Below are positions 47,533 to 59,557 of a stretch of DNA of 64,000 bases, in pieces (position 1 is the stretch's first letter; the number at the start of each line of letters is the position of its first letter). Made by a program: the position numbers and the translations under genes. A model generated the notes under the pieces. That model searched no databases. It worked only from the letters and a program-made list of their open reading frames with translations, and was not told the origin of the DNA. Source of the DNA: Pilatotrama ljubarskyi (taxonomy: Eukaryota > Basidiomycota > Agaricomycetes > Polyporales > Polyporaceae); assembly GCA_022385805.1 (NCBI GenBank), contig MU277747.1, forward strand, positions 1 to 64,000, read 5' to 3'.

Positions 47533-47608
47533 ATGGCCGAATATCTGCCAGGATGCGTTGACACAGCGTCGCTCCTCCTGACCCCCGGCTCAAAGATTCT
47601 CCCGCCCA

Positions 47609-48476
47609 ATGGCACCTACAAGTTCAACGATTTGGGACGGCGTCTATGTTGTCAAACAAGAGGACGAGGAGTCGACCATTCCCCGAAACAACCGCTTTGT
47701 TCTATATGCTATAGCGCAAGACCCACCGGGCGATCCTCATCATCCGCCCGTCCGTCCGCCTACCGCCTCCCAATCCGGGCGCCCAATTCCCGGACCGTCA
47801 GCGGGCCCTGCCTACCCGCCCCCTATATTCCCAACGAGACGGTTCCGGCTGCCGTTACCGCCGGACACCGACATGAGCTTCAGGCACGAGGTACGAGTGA
47901 ATGGCCAGCTCGGGTTGCAGTTGTCTACATGCTGCAGCGTAGACGAGGACGTCCAGCACCTCCCGCTTTTGAGGTCGATCATGCACCAGGTCGAGGGAGC
48001 AGGGACGTCCATGAGCCATTACTGCTTTGGCCAGTATGTTTGGATCGAGAGGGCATACGTACGTCGTCCACCGTCCCTGCTCCATTTCGATGCGAGCTGA
48101 ACTTCGCTTTGCAGTTTCCTACAGAGAAGGGGATTCGCGACGAAAATCGCGTTACTCCGAAACACCGCGACGCGAACTTCACGAGAGCCGATATGCTGGC
48201 GTTCATGATCGAGAAGCAGCACAAGCACTGGTCCCATGTTGCAGTGAGTGTTGCTTGTACTGGACCCCTCACCTTCTCGAATCACGTCTGATTCTCCTGC
48301 AGCAGGTGTGGGACGAGGTCGACCTCGAACCCCTTATAGGCTGCTGTGCTATCTGGGCGAAAGGTTCAAAGGCGAGCTGGGACTCCATCTACATCACTGC
48401 AATCCGGCGACGGCAATCGAGAGCTACGGACGGTAGTATCCGCTGGTTCCCGGAGCTTGAGGTGTGCGTACGGTGA
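47609..48476 (+). CDS. VAIRR-family protein, copy 3 (unknown function)
   Basis: Two phase-0 introns (56 and 59 bp) give 250 residues. The N-terminus MAPTSSTIWDGVYVVKQEDE leads to a Pro-rich linker (PPGDPHHPPVRPPTASQSGR). The core reads RRFRLPLPPDTDMSFRHEV, NGQLGLQLSTCC, FGQYVWIERAY, then intron, FPTEKGIRDEN, FTRADMLAFMIEKQHKHWSH, then intron, QVWDEVDLEPLIG, DSIYITAIRRRQSR and IRWFPELEVCVR. Motif order, spacing and intron positions match copies 4-6 on the opposite strand. No signal peptide or membrane segment. No known domain recognised. Confidence 0.78.
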
Positions 48477-48921
48477 ACTCCGTCGCTGAGATCTCATGGA
48501 CATTTGCTGGCCTGCCTCTTTGACTTCTTGCTATCCTTATGCTGATATGAGCTATGTATTATATGCTCGTCACACCTATGTATCATCTAGCTCCGTTCAG
48601 GCCAATTTCATTCACTCGACTACTAGTACTATACGTCCCGTCCTTTCAATCTCAGAGCACTCCCAGGGGGCTGGCACGTCTCCGGATGAGTGGGTTCCCC
48701 CGACACCCCGACTATATGCAAGCGCCCATAACGCAGATCTGAGATCCGTTTTTGGGGAACGAGTCAAGCCCCGCGCCTTCAATCGAGCTCATCGTCGTGG
48801 ACGGCGACGACGACCCCAAAACGTTCCCCAGGCCCTCGCTGCTCCTGCCAGTGATCTCCCCTGATCGCACGCCGCCTGGGACGACCATCTCGACGATCAG
48901 CCCGGCCTCGCTGCGCCTCTC
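48477..48921. other. intergenic, no gene seen
   Basis: Between VAIRR copy 3 and the alanine aminotransferase gene, both on the plus strand; it should hold the promoter of the latter. Confidence 0.5.
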
Positions 48922-50548
48922 ATGATCAGCCCTGCGTCTCGCCGAGTACATAACCAGCTCATCCGCCTGACCCGGACCTCCACACTCTCTTCCCGCTACT
49001 CTCACACTATGCGCCCCCTTACCCCTGCCGACCTCAACCCTGCCATCCTTAAGGTCCAGTACGCCGTCCGCGGCGAGCTCGCGATCAAGGCGGAGGAGCT
49101 GCGCGACAAGCTCCAGACCGAGAAGCATGACCTGCCCTTCAAGAAGGTCATCTCGTCGAACATCGGCAACCCTCAGCAAAAGGGGCTTGACCAGCCCTTC
49201 TTGACGTTCACTCGTCAGGTAAGCTCGTGCCCAGTAATGACCAGCGAGAGTCGAGATGAAGACGTTGCAGGTCGCAGCGCTCATGGAGTACCCTCCTCTC
49301 GCCGAGATCGTGAAGGACAAGTGGCCGCAAGATGTCCTTGACCGCGCGAAGGAGCTCCAGGAGGAGATCGGGTCAATTGGTGCCTACTCCCACAGCAAAG
49401 GCGTACCCCTCGTCAGGAAACATGTTGCCCAGTTCATCCAAGGTGATTAAGCTTCTGTCTCTCATGAAGACCTGGGCTCTGACCGGATCTCGCTTCCAGA
49501 ACGCGACGGCTACCCAAGTGACCCAGAGGACATCTTCTTGACCACAGGTGCCTCCGCAGGCGTGTCGCTTCTTCTCAACGTCCTCATCACGCCCAATGTG
49601 ACTGGGATTCTCATTCCTATTCCTCAGTACCCCCTGTACACGGCTACGCTCGCGCAGTTCTCCGGCGTCGCTCTCCCATATCACCTATCCGAGCCTAATG
49701 GTTGGTCGACATCTCTGGACGAGATCAGGGCGGCGCTTGCAAAGGCGGAGAAAGACGGCGTTGTGCCCCGCGCGCTCGTGGTCATCAACCCGGGTAACCC
49801 GACTGGCGCTATCCTGGACAAGAGCACGATGAAGGACCTCGTCCGACTCTGCGAGGAGCACTCGCTCGTCCTGCTCGCGGACGAGGTCTACCAGGCGAAC
49901 CTGCACCGGCCCGACACGCACCCCTTCCACTCGTTCAAGCAGGTCGTGCGCGAGCTTAACTCGCCCATCCCGCTCTTCTCCTTCCACTCGATCTCCAAGG
50001 GCGTCAAGGGCGAGTGCGGCCGGCGCGGCGGCTACTTCGAGTGCACGAACATCTCCGAGGACGTCCGCGCGCTCCTGTACAAGATGGCGAGCGTGTCCCT
50101 ATGCCCGCCGCTTTCGGGACAGATCGGGGTCGACTGCCTCGTGCGCCCGCCCCGCCCGAACGACCCCTCGTACCCGCTGTGGAAGAAGGAGACGGACACG
50201 ATTCACGAGGCGCTCCGACACCGCACGCAGCTGATGGCGCAGCGTCTGAACTCGCTGCCCGGCGTGTCGTGCGTCAACTCGCCTGGAGCCTTGTACCTGT
50301 ACCCGAAGCTCGAGCTGCCGAAGAAGGCCGTTGAGGAGGCGCAGCGACTAGGGAAGAGCCCGGACACGCTGTATGCGCTGCAGCTGCTCGAAGAGACGGG
50401 GATCTGTGTCGTGCCCGGATCTGGATTTGGCCAGAAGGACGGCGAGCATCACTACCGACTGACGTGCCTCTGCCCGGGCGTGGAAGAGTACGTCAGCGCG
50501 CTGGAGAATTTCCACTTGAAGTTCTTGAAGAAGTACGGCGGGCTTTAG
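48922..50548 (+). CDS. alanine aminotransferase
   Basis: Three exons. N-terminal part MRPLTPADLNPAILKVQYAV and VISSNIGNPQQKGLDQPFLT, then after introns GAYSHSKGVPLVRKHVAQFI, FLTTGASAGVSLLLNVL, VVINPGNPTGAILDK and LLADEVYQANLH. The PLP-lysine region is FSFHSISKGVKGECGRRGGY. The C-terminal arm is TGICVVPGSGFGQKDGEHHY then LTCLCP. This is the alanine aminotransferase branch of class-I PLP transaminases (alanine plus 2-oxoglutarate to pyruvate plus glutamate). The 29-residue Arg/Ser/Thr-rich extension before MRPLTP suggests a mitochondrial form, or a dual form if the internal Met at 49009 is also used. Introns near 49219-49270 and 49443-49499. Confidence 0.95.
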
Positions 50549-50954
50549 AGGATTCTCCTCGAGTAATGGGGAATAGTTGGGTTATCTCTCTTGGGTCGAT
50601 CTGCTTGCCATCTGCTCGTGTCGTGTTCTCGGTATTGTACCTTGCACTCTAGCACTCTACTGTCATCGTCGGCGCTCGTCCGCACACTCAGCGGAACTCT
50701 CGCAACATCTGTCATCTGAGATCAATGGACCACATTGCATCCGCAAATAAAAGTAGGGCGTGCACATCCAGTCTAGATACGTCAACTCACGGAAAAGAGC
50801 AGAACTTCGATCGTTCATGAAGAAGTCAACGCACTGCAAGAAGCGCAGATCACTCCGTCTAATAAACGTACATCGCGAGTTCAAAACTTTGAGGGCAAGA
50901 AGTCTAGCACGAGAGAAGCATATACCATTGCATTGGTTCCACCGTCGATCGAGC
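50549..50954. other. convergent intergenic region
   Basis: 3' ends of the aminotransferase (plus) and the copper-fist regulator (minus) face each other. No gene seen. Confidence 0.55.
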
Positions 50955-53067
50955 TTAACTATACCGATGAGCGCGTGTTGTGGGAGAGCCGAATTCGGGG
51001 TTACTACCAGGTGTAGAGCCGTCTTGGCTTGTTCCGGGTTGCCGCAAGCGCGAGACAGGTCCACCGCTCATGGAAGGTCGAGTTGAAAGGTTACCCATCG
51101 ACGAGCAGCATGATTGGACGGCTGGAAGGTGTCCGGCGCTGGAGCTCTGCGCGACCTCGCCGCTGTCTACGTACGGCCCGGGAGAAGACGAAGACGTGGA
51201 TGGATGGGGAGACGACTTTGACGAATGCGACGAGGCCCGGCTCAGTGTCTCCCTAGGGACGGTCAGGAGCTCGGACGGCCAGGACCCTCCAGAGGCGCTA
51301 GAGCTTCCGGGATGTACACTGGAATGGGCGCGATCACTTCGTACCATCGAGTTTTGCGAGGCAGCTCCGCCAGAGGGCCGACTTCCGTCGTGGCTACGAC
51401 CGCCGCAACAAGGAGCTCTCTCGCCGGATGTCGCGAACGTCAGAGTGCGCTCGGAGCCAGCGTCGTGGTCGCAGCCGCTACACGAACAGCCTTGGCAACA
51501 TCCGCAACAGTCCGAGGGGCAGCCGCACATTCCCGCGGGACACTGGCAGCGTCCGCCGCAGCACTGAGACTCCATGGGAGGCGAAAACGGTTGTATAGTC
51601 GGAGCGGCTTGGGATCCGTTCCACATCCTGTACTGAGCGGCGGAGGGGTCGAAGTTCCTGTCCGGCTGATTGGAGCTCGTCGGCGGGAAAGACCACCCGG
51701 AAGCCATAGACGATTCAGAGAAGTCCGGCATGGAGACTTGACGAAGCCACTCGTCGACGTTCTGTATCTGCGCGGCGTCATTAATGGGCTGGGTAATCTC
51801 GCCGGCCAACGACGTCAAAGCGAGGATGTTGCATTCCAGGCAGGCAGAGCACGACGTCGGGTTGACGCACGACGCTGAGGGATCGACATTCGGCCCGTTG
51901 TGCTCGGCGCATCCAGGGCAGGCGCAGGTGGAACCGCAATTGCACAGGGGAGGGGGAATAGACGAGCTTCCAAACATCGACGGAGCATTGTCATCCTGCC
52001 AACCACCGAAAATATGGCTTGGCCCTGCAGGCGGGGTGATCCCACCTTGATAGCCAGCAGTGGGAGGGAGATACGTCGCATGAGGAGTGTGATGGGATGT
52101 GGATGACTGAGCCTGCGCGTAGGAAGCTTCAACGGCGTGAGCCTGCTCATAAGCGCGGCTGTAGGGACTGAAGTATGACTGTCCATGGCTCGGAGAGCGG
52201 CCGCGAAGGGGAACGGAAGGCATCGGAAGATGACTAGCTCTGGAGGGAGAGATCGGTCGCTCGGTGGGAGGCTTCGGGAGAACCGGTCGGTTGTTTCCGC
52301 TATGGGCGTAGACAACGAGAGCGGCAGGTTGGGAGAGAAGTTCTCCAGAACTGCTTGGACTAGGTACCGACTGGGAGCCACGACGCTCGACGGGCCTAAC
52401 GGTGCGCTTGGCTTGGCTTCGAGGAGTCCAGCACGTACAGGAAGCGTCGTCTTTGCAGCAACAGTTGCGACCTGGCGGATGGAGTCAGAGTTGTGGCGGA
52501 TGGCATACAAGAGGCCGTGAAGATGCTAACCCGCTTTGTCGGAGTCAGAACCTTCGGAAAGTGGCCGCGACGCGACCGACGCTTCCAGCAGCTCTTCAGG
52601 TAGACCGCTGGGAAACGCGGCGCGGGCCGGAACCTTGACACCACCTAAGAGATAATGGACCAAACGGGCCTTATCAATCAGACAAGGCCGAGGTGACGCA
52701 CGGTACAAGTGGTTTAACACACCTTGCCCGGAGGAACCTACGCTCGGCCCTACAGCCCCTGGACTGTGATCCTTGATTTCGCAAATGCATTTAACATGGA
52801 TCTGGCGAGTCTTCCGAAGCTCTCGGCAGTGTTCGCATTGCGTGACAGGCCGTCCTTTCTTCTTGATTTCAAAGAGGGGACGGTCTGTGTGCTTGCAAGA
52901 CGAGGAGCGGTGGCCCTTAATGCACGTCTCGCTGCACGGCATTCAGTGAGAGCGAACACTATCTGTTTACGAATCTCCATACCAAGCGTATTTCTTGTCG
53001 CCAACGAAAACCTACGGGCAGTGTTGGCGAAATGTGCATGCACGTCTGTAGCACTGACGCTCACCAT
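50955..53067 (-). CDS. copper-fist transcription factor (Ace1/Mac1/Cuf1-like)
   Basis: The first coding exon is the ATG alone (53065-53067). Splicing then gives VFVGDKKYAC and, after another intron, ETCIKGHRSSSCKHTDRPLF, EIKKKGRPVTQCEHCRELRK and TRQIHVKCICE. This is a complete copper fist with zinc ligands and the KGRP minor-groove motif. Downstream are three Cys-rich clusters: CCCKDDASCTCW (near 52440), CNCGSTCACPGC with CSACLEC (about 51820-51945), and CCGGRCQCPAGMCGC running into CCGCCQGCSCSGC (near 51460-51560). The rest is Ser/Pro-rich. Known relatives activate copper-homeostasis genes, with Cys clusters binding Cu(I) as the sensor. Both activator (Ace1) and starvation regulator (Mac1/Cuf1) roles are possible; three clusters suggest copper binding but not the direction. 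Confidence 0.9.
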
Positions 53068-54720
53068 TGCGGGGTCACTTAGAGGGGTGGTCTGGTGTTC
53101 AAGTGAAGATACGCCTCGGACGCGTTTCTACGCCCGCGACGCTGAAGCGTGCGTTATTGTGAGACGGAGAACGCTGCCAATGAGAGCTGCTGGTCAATGA
53201 GCACTGACATGAGCAGAAGATAGAAGGGATGGGGAACTGGAAACGGAGTTGTCTCGACCACCTTCGGATATATACTACTTTCCGCGCCACCGATCACAAA
53301 CAGACTCAAATACGGTCGCTCGGACCGCGTTACCGCGTCACACAGCTAACGCAACATCAGGCGCCTACGCTGTGCAAGTAGGTTCGCAAGTCGCGAAATT
53401 CACGCTCGGTCCACCGTGGCGTGTATCTGCGAGAAGAGAAGCAGGCGGAACAGGCCAGGCTGTTTTCAGCACACCCTGACATCGGGCAGTAAGATCCGCT
53501 ATTGCTTCCCAAGCATGGGGCGCGAGAGCGCCACTTCTCTTCGAGAGCGGCATCATGTAATCGAGAACAGCCCTGGATGTGCGTGTACTGACATAGATCG
53601 TACTGCCATAGGCCCGGACGACCGACAAAATGGAGATATAGTAGGCCTCATTCTCGTGACTAGAGCCGGGTTTCATCCGGGCATATCGGAAAAGCCGTGC
53701 TTGCTTCTGCTGTCGTTGCCAGCGACCCGTTTTGCCCTATAGGAACGGCGGGTTCATGAGGTCCCCTACCGAACGGAGTATAATCACGAAGAGAGGAACG
53801 TGTAGGAACGTGTGTCGGATAGTGGCGAAGGGTCCCATTGTGCACATGGGCACCAGAGCTTTCCGCTATTGAGCCATGCGCAACAGGCACCACGGAAAGA
53901 CCGGCTGCCCTGCCAGCGAGGCGGGAGATACACCGGTCTGATCAGCGACAGACTAACGGCATAGCGCGTGGTTCAGCGATTTTCAACTCTGTGCACAAGT
54001 TTCTTAGTAGCCTCCATCCAGTCGTGTAGAGTCTTCTTGGTCGGCTCCGAGGTATCTGTACCGGTACCTGGGATGATGTCGAAGAGGCAATGGGTACACA
54101 AGTTGAGTCTACAGTGGGAGACAGGGCTTGATACCCGGGGAAACGGATGGATGCATAATGCGACTCTGTGGACGGTATTCAAACCGGCTACGTTCAAAGC
54201 TGTTCAGCGGTCAACAAGCAGCGGTCGTCGCCGGAGACTTCCGGGCTACTGCAAAACAGTCTTACGCCGCGTCATCCAAACTTGCATTCTAGAGATTTGG
54301 AGCAAAGATGTGAGCCACTTTCTGCTACATATCAAAACGGCGTAGGTACGAGAAGTATGCAGGACGCTTTATTTGTTGCCCGGCACGGCGGTATGTGCAG
54401 TGGCCGCTACTACTGACCCCTTGATTCATGATGCCTCTCTTCATCTATCTCATAGTGTGAAGGGATTTAGACGACACGCTCCAGTCGATTCAGAGTTGTA
54501 TGGCACCGATGTGTTTACTGTGGTCGAAGACTTCTCGCCAAAGCAATTCAAGAGCGCTCGAACTTGCACGCACGACTCTGAGCGCCCAGCTGCCGGTCAC
54601 GTGCCTCCTCAGAAAACTTGGTGAGGAACGCGCGCAAGGACCCCGCGATCACTCCTGCTCTCCTCCACTGACGGCTACCTCCCTCGTTCTCTCTTGCTTG
54701 TTCACCATTTAGCAAGCAAG
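53068..54720. other. intergenic, no gene seen
   Basis: About 1.65 kb between divergent genes (copper-fist regulator minus, Rrp9 plus). Only short frames without motifs. I looked for VAIRR core motifs on both strands and saw none. Confidence 0.45.
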
Positions 54721-56754
54721 ATGCCGGATTCCTTTTTTGCGACATCAAAGAACAGGAAAAGGAAACGGTCCACTACTAGGGACGATGGACCGTCTACTTC
54801 GAAGAAGGCCGCACGAGGGGTGAAGGGCAAAGGAGGCAAGGCGAGGCAGCCAGAGGCCGGCACCAAGAAGAGGAAAGCGGCGGATGAAGAGCTTTCGGAC
54901 GCGACCCAGGATGATGACGAGCGCGAGGGCATTGATGAAATGGACCTTCGCGCGCCCGACGTCGATCCTAACGCATACGAGAGTGGAGAAGAGGACGAGG
55001 ACGAGACACCAGCGGAGAAGCGTCTCAGGCTTGCCAAGCTCTATTTGGAGAGTGTCAAGCAGGGGATGTCCCTAGGTGCGTCTGCACGTAGTCCAAAGGG
55101 ATGCTCAGGAGCTGACATGTAGAGTAGCGGAGGGAGAGTTCGACGCGGCGGAGATCGACCGCGAGTTGATCTCTGCACGACTCAAGCAGGATGTCATGGA
55201 ACACTCTGGGAAGGTGCATTTGTTTGTGGCGGATAGTGTGAGTGCGGAAAATCTGTTTCTGCGAGCCTTGGTTTGACAATGTGTACTAGTATGACCTGAC
55301 GCAACCCCCGTCCCTTCGTACGAAACGTGGACACCGGTTCTCCGTAACGGCTGCCGTTGCTTCCCATGATGGCCGTTGGTTGTATTCCTCTGGCAAGGAG
55401 GGCTCCATCGTCAAGTGGGACATGCACAGCGGCCGTCAGGTGCACGTCTTCCACAAATGCCGCGTAGACAAGGGGAAGGGAAAGTATAGGGAAACCGCCG
55501 ACCTGAAAGGGCATCTAGACGAGATTTGGGCACTCGCCATCAGCCCTGACGGCAAGTACCTGGCCAGTGGAGGGAAGGATCGGAGGGTGGGTGTATGGGA
55601 TGTGGAGAAAAACGAGTGGGTGAAGGGTTTTGGTGGACACCGCGACTGCATATCCGTGCGTATCCCTCTTATTCCCGTTGGCGTGCGAGACAGCGCTAAC
55701 TTCAGAATAGGCCCTCGCCTTCCGAAAAGCCGCCCCTTCATTACAAACGCCCACTCAGCTATATTCCGGTTCGTACGACCGCACGCTCAAGCTCTTCGAC
55801 CTCTCTACTATGGGCTATGTCGAGACACTCTTTGGCCACCAGGCTCCGGTGCTCTCCATAGACGCTCTCCGTGCCGAGACTGCAGTGAGCGCAGGTGGTC
55901 GTGACAAGACGGTGCGATTTTGGAAGGTGCCAGAGGAAACCCAACTCGTGTTCCGGGGAGGAGGAGGTAGCAAATGGTATGACGACCTTGACGGGATGGA
56001 CGAGGAAGACGAGGGTGCGAGAACAAAACCCGGGAAGGAGAACGCAAAGTCTGAGCGCTTCGTGGAGGGAAGCATCGAGTGCGTCGCGATGATTGACGAA
56101 TCCACTTTCGTCAGTGGAGGCGACAGCGGGTATGTCCACCGGAGCCTCGATACGAGCCGCATAGCTGACAACGAGTTGTATAGATCGATCAGTCTATGGT
56201 CGACGCAGAAGAAGAAGCCCGTGTTCACGCAGGCTGTCGCCCACGGGATGGACCTGTCGCAGGTGGAGACGGAGGACGTGGCGGTGGTCCGGAAGCCGCG
56301 GTGGGTGACTGCACTCGCGAGCCTGCGGTACTCTGATCTCTTCGCTTCTGGTACGCCTTCTCCAATTGCATCGCTGTGCCCGATCTAACGCCCGTACTAC
56401 TCAGGCTCATGGGACGGCGAAGTACGCCTATGGAAGCTCGACTCGAAACTCAAGTCGTTCGCGCTCATCGGGACGATCTCCGTTCTGGGCGTCGTCAACT
56501 CGCTGCAGTTCTTGACGCCTGCGAAGGACTTCGCGAGCGCAGCCTCGTGGGCTTCGCCACCTGCTTCTCCGGCGGAGGATTCCGAGACGTCTGCGCAAGT
56601 CAACGGGAACGCAAAGCAGGTGAAGTCTCGCGGGCCACCGGTCCTGCTCGTCGCCGGGGTCGGGCAGGAAACGCGGTTCGGGCGGTGGATTCAGCGGAAG
56701 GGCGAGGGCCATGTGAACGGTGCGGTCGTGTTTGCGCTGCATCCTCGGACATAG
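54721..56754 (+). CDS. rrp9: Rrp9/U3-55K, U3 snoRNP WD40 protein
   Basis: Multi-exon gene. A Lys/Arg-rich N-terminus ([14 protein letters not shown]) and acidic linker lead to TPAEKRLRLAKLYLESVKQG, typical of the Rrp9 N-terminal helix. WD40 repeats follow: SVTAAVASHDGRWLYSSGKE, LKGHLDEIWALAISPDGKYL with GGKDRRVGVWDV, LYSGSYDRTLKLFDLSTMGY, LFGHQAPVLSIDALRAETAV with GGRDKTVRFWKV, VSGGDSGSISLWST, and SWDGEVRLWKLDS. It ends GRWIQRKGEGHVNGAVVFAL. Known role: U3 box C/D snoRNP component needed for early 18S rRNA processing in the nucleolus. Start at 54721; several short introns interrupt the repeats. Confidence 0.93.
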
Positions 56755-56973
56755 TGGCTGTGCTTTGTGACGTTTGAGCTATAATTGCTACAGTAACATG
56801 CATCGGAGCACTCCGTTCCGCAATAGCTCTCTGACGCTTCAGCGATGCCTTGGCTGTCGGCAGTTGTCCATCTCCCCAGCCAGTTGCGTCCCTTTCCCAG
56901 TCGATGATGGACTCGCGCCTCAGGCTGTGATGCAGACCTGATACGTTCATCATTTCACTTTGATGCGTCGTAC
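56755..56973. other. convergent spacer, Rrp9 / VAIRR copy 4
   Basis: 219 bp between facing 3' ends. No gene. Confidence 0.5.
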
Positions 56974-57876
56974 TTACAGGTGATCGAGGCGTACTTCAAG
57001 CTGCGGGAACCAGCGCACTCTTCCGTCCCTCCCGGTGCTCCGACGAATCGCGACGATATACAAATGTTTGTACTCCACGCCTACGTTCGGCAAATTGCCA
57101 GCACCGCCGCCAGCTATGGCCTCCAGCGGTACCAGAGCGGTCTAGTCGTTTAGTGGGATCAGGCGAGGACGCTCTAGCAGACCGCTCCCGTTGACACTTA
57201 CCATGCGCTTGAAAGACTTGATCCAGCCGTCTAGCTGCTTGCGAATCATCATCGTAAGAAGATGGCCAACGGTGAAGCCCGACTCTTGAGGATGCCGGGT
57301 CGCGACATCGGTGCCCGTCTGTCCCGGAAACTATGGGCATGGTGAGTCCATGGCGTGCGCACTGCCTGAAGAACGAAGGCGGTCACTCACGTATGCTCTG
57401 TGCACGTATAGCCGCCTGGCGTTGAGTTGTACGAGGTCATCGATGCACCTGCTGGCATTGTCGACGTCGCGCATGATATCTTCGTTCGGCATGTGCTTGT
57501 TAATCCATGCGCAGTTAACGATCCGGAGCCCAGGAATGCCCCTCACAGTCACTGGGATCTGCACTGTAGCGTCGACATCGCGAGGGAGCGGGACGAGGAA
57601 ATGGAGTCCTGACACGGTCGCGGGAATCGTGTCCGCATTGTGGCTAACCGCTTGTGAGTTCCTTCGTGTCTTCCCCGGGGTGCTTGATGCTGCAGAATGT
57701 GGTGTCGCAGCGTGAGTAACCCGAGCCAAGCCCCCAACATCCTCAGGGCTGCGAGGTGTCGGGAGGTAAACGGGTGCGGGCTGTCCACTCTGGGAAGCCG
57801 TCGTTCTTACGGCGGGCATCTGAGGCATAGTGATCGGGAGGTCTGCGTACGCTTGTCCATCGGTCATTATGCACAA
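56974..57876 (-). CDS. VAIRR-family protein, copy 4 (unknown function)
   Basis: Two phase-0 introns of 60 bp each give 260 residues. The N-terminus is Pro/Thr/Ser-rich (AVRTTASQSGQPAPVYLPTP). The core reads LHFLVPLPRDVDATVQIPVT, RGIPGLRIVNC, IDDLVQLNARRLYVHRAY, then intron, FPGQTGTDVATRHP, GFTVGHLLTMMIRKQLDGWI, then intron, TALVPLEAIAGG, KHLYIVAIRRSTGRDGRVRW and FPQLEVRLDHL. Phe directly after the first intron is shared with copies 2, 3, 5 and 6. First of three copies in a row on the minus strand (copies 4, 5, 6). Start could be 57876 or the Met three codons later. Confidence 0.78.
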
Positions 57877-57995
57877 AGCTCACCAATCGTCGTCGACCTT
57901 CGCAGGATGACAACTTTCGCTTAGAGCAGATCGTGAGCAGCGTAGTACGCGGAAGAGCGAAGTGATACTTTGCGACATCGTTTGGACCGAATGCA

Positions 57996-58002
57996 TTTTA
58001 TA
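57996..58002 (-). promoter_or_regulatory. TATA box, VAIRR copy 4
   Basis: TATAAAA on the minus strand, about 120 bp upstream of the start codon at 57876. Confidence 0.4.
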
Positions 58003-58338
58003 TGTTGGCACTAGCCGCGAGTTTGAAATTCTCCGTCAATGCTTGACCCGAAGGAGCCATGCATAGCGACAATTGTGCATGTGGTTGAACAGGCGAACTG
58101 GCTAAAGGCGGCAGAAGCGGCGAAGCCCCGCGCTTCAACACATGCCCGAAAGGGAACAAAGCGTCCAAGCCATTAATTGTACATCCTTTGCATGACCTTC
58201 TCGTATATACCTGGCAGCAGCATACTTCTCCAGCATGGCGCATAGTTTGTCGCACGCAGTGCATAGGTCGTAGCATATGTACTTCACATATGTACCGCAT
58301 ACAGATGTACAACAAGCGTCGGGACCCTGAACATGATC
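58003..58338. other. intergenic, no gene seen
   Basis: Between VAIRR copies 4 and 5. Short frames only. Confidence 0.5.
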
Positions 58339-59472
58339 TCACATACGCACCTCTATCTCCGGAAAATAACACCACACCTCTCCTGCGGTGTATCTTCGCC
58401 GAATAGCAACGATATACAGTGCATCTGAGGGGATCTTCGTGCCCCTCTTCGCGACCAGCTGCGGCCCAACGGCGTCTTGCAAATCCATGTTGCCCATGTA
58501 ACACTTGAAACAGAAAGTCGCTCAGCACATGCCTAACGAGGGTACACAAGGCACACTTACATGAAGCCAATTCCTGTGTTGCTTCTGCGCGAGAAGCGTC
58601 AGAAGATGGCCCGCCGTAAATCCTGTGCCCGGGTTCTTTGGCGACGGATTGAGCATCGCATCTCGAGGTGGTTTCTCGCAGAAGAACTGGGGCGTCGGCG
58701 TCAGCTGTGCGAGACAGAACCTCTCCTATGCTCGGATTGGTTTGTGAAATGCGACACTCACGAACGCCCTTTGCACCCATACAACCTTATCCGGGAAGAA
58801 GCCATCCAGACGTAAGTGCAGTACATCTACGTCCACCGTCTTCGCGTAAACGCTATTGAGGGGTACATCAGTGAAGATGCCCTTGCAATGCACGTTCACT
58901 CCTATGCGGCCTCCAGCATTGATTTCTATTCTGAAGATAGGATCGGTGTCGCCCGGGACCGGGACACGGTAACACCGCTGATTCTTGGAGGGTGGGGCAG
59001 GAACACGCAAGCGTTCGCTTCGGCGAACGGTAGGCACCGGCGGCGTCGGAGGGGGAGCGGAGTCTTGCGGCACTGTGGCGGAGGGAGACCGCAGTGATGC
59101 GGCAGGTGGTGACGGAGGGGGGGCAGGTTCTCGCGTCATGTGCGATTGAGGGACCGCAGAAGAGGGTAGCATGAGATCTTGCGGACGCACATGCGTCACG
59201 GGCTGATAGTCTGCCAGAATCCGGCTCGCTACGAGGACCAATCGATCGTTGTCGGATAGTGCAGCCTCATCATGCTGAGCGGCGTCAGGTGGCGACATCG
59301 TGCCCATAATGCGCATGATGTCGGCGGGTGTGGCTAAGTGGTCTCCGTGAGCGTCGAGAAGGTGATAGACGTCTATGAACTCACGTGAAGTTGGGGTATC
59401 AGAGTGCTCTTCGCGGACAGTCTGACTGGACAGCTGGGGAGCCAGACGCAAGGAACGATGAGTTCGAGCCAT
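58339..59472 (-). CDS. VAIRR-family protein, copy 5 (unknown function, long N-terminus)
   Basis: Two phase-0 introns (75 and 57 bp) give 333 residues, the longest copy. The first 165 or so residues are helical then Pro-rich (PTSREFIDVYHLLDAHGDHL, LVLVASRILADYQPV, PAPPPSPPAASLRSPS). The core reads QRCYRVPVPGDTDPIFRIEI, GGRIGVNV, LDGFFPDKVVWVQRAF, then intron, FFCEKPPRDAM, GFTAGHLLTLLAQKQHRNWL, then intron, CYMGNMDLQDAVGP, DALYIVAIRRRYTAGEVWC and YFPEIEVRM. The extra N-terminal helices (FIDVYHLLDAHGDH) might be a separate interaction region. No domain recognised. A TATA-like element lies upstream. Confidence 0.78.
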
Positions 59473-59548
59473 CTAGTCTGCGCAGGTAATGAGGAGAAGA
59501 CGGATGAGAGCGAGACGATCCTGAGCTTAGATATGTGCGTCTCGACGT

Positions 59549-59557
59549 ATATAAATC
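59549..59557 (-). promoter_or_regulatory. TATA-like element, VAIRR copy 5
   Basis: ATTTATATA on the minus strand, about 80 bp upstream of the start codon at 59472. Confidence 0.4.

Noticed and set aside
53968..54345. possible seventh VAIRR copy near 54 kb
   Set aside because: The minus frame reads KKTLHDWMEATKKL, loosely like the K-Q-x-W helix, but no other core motif lies on either side.
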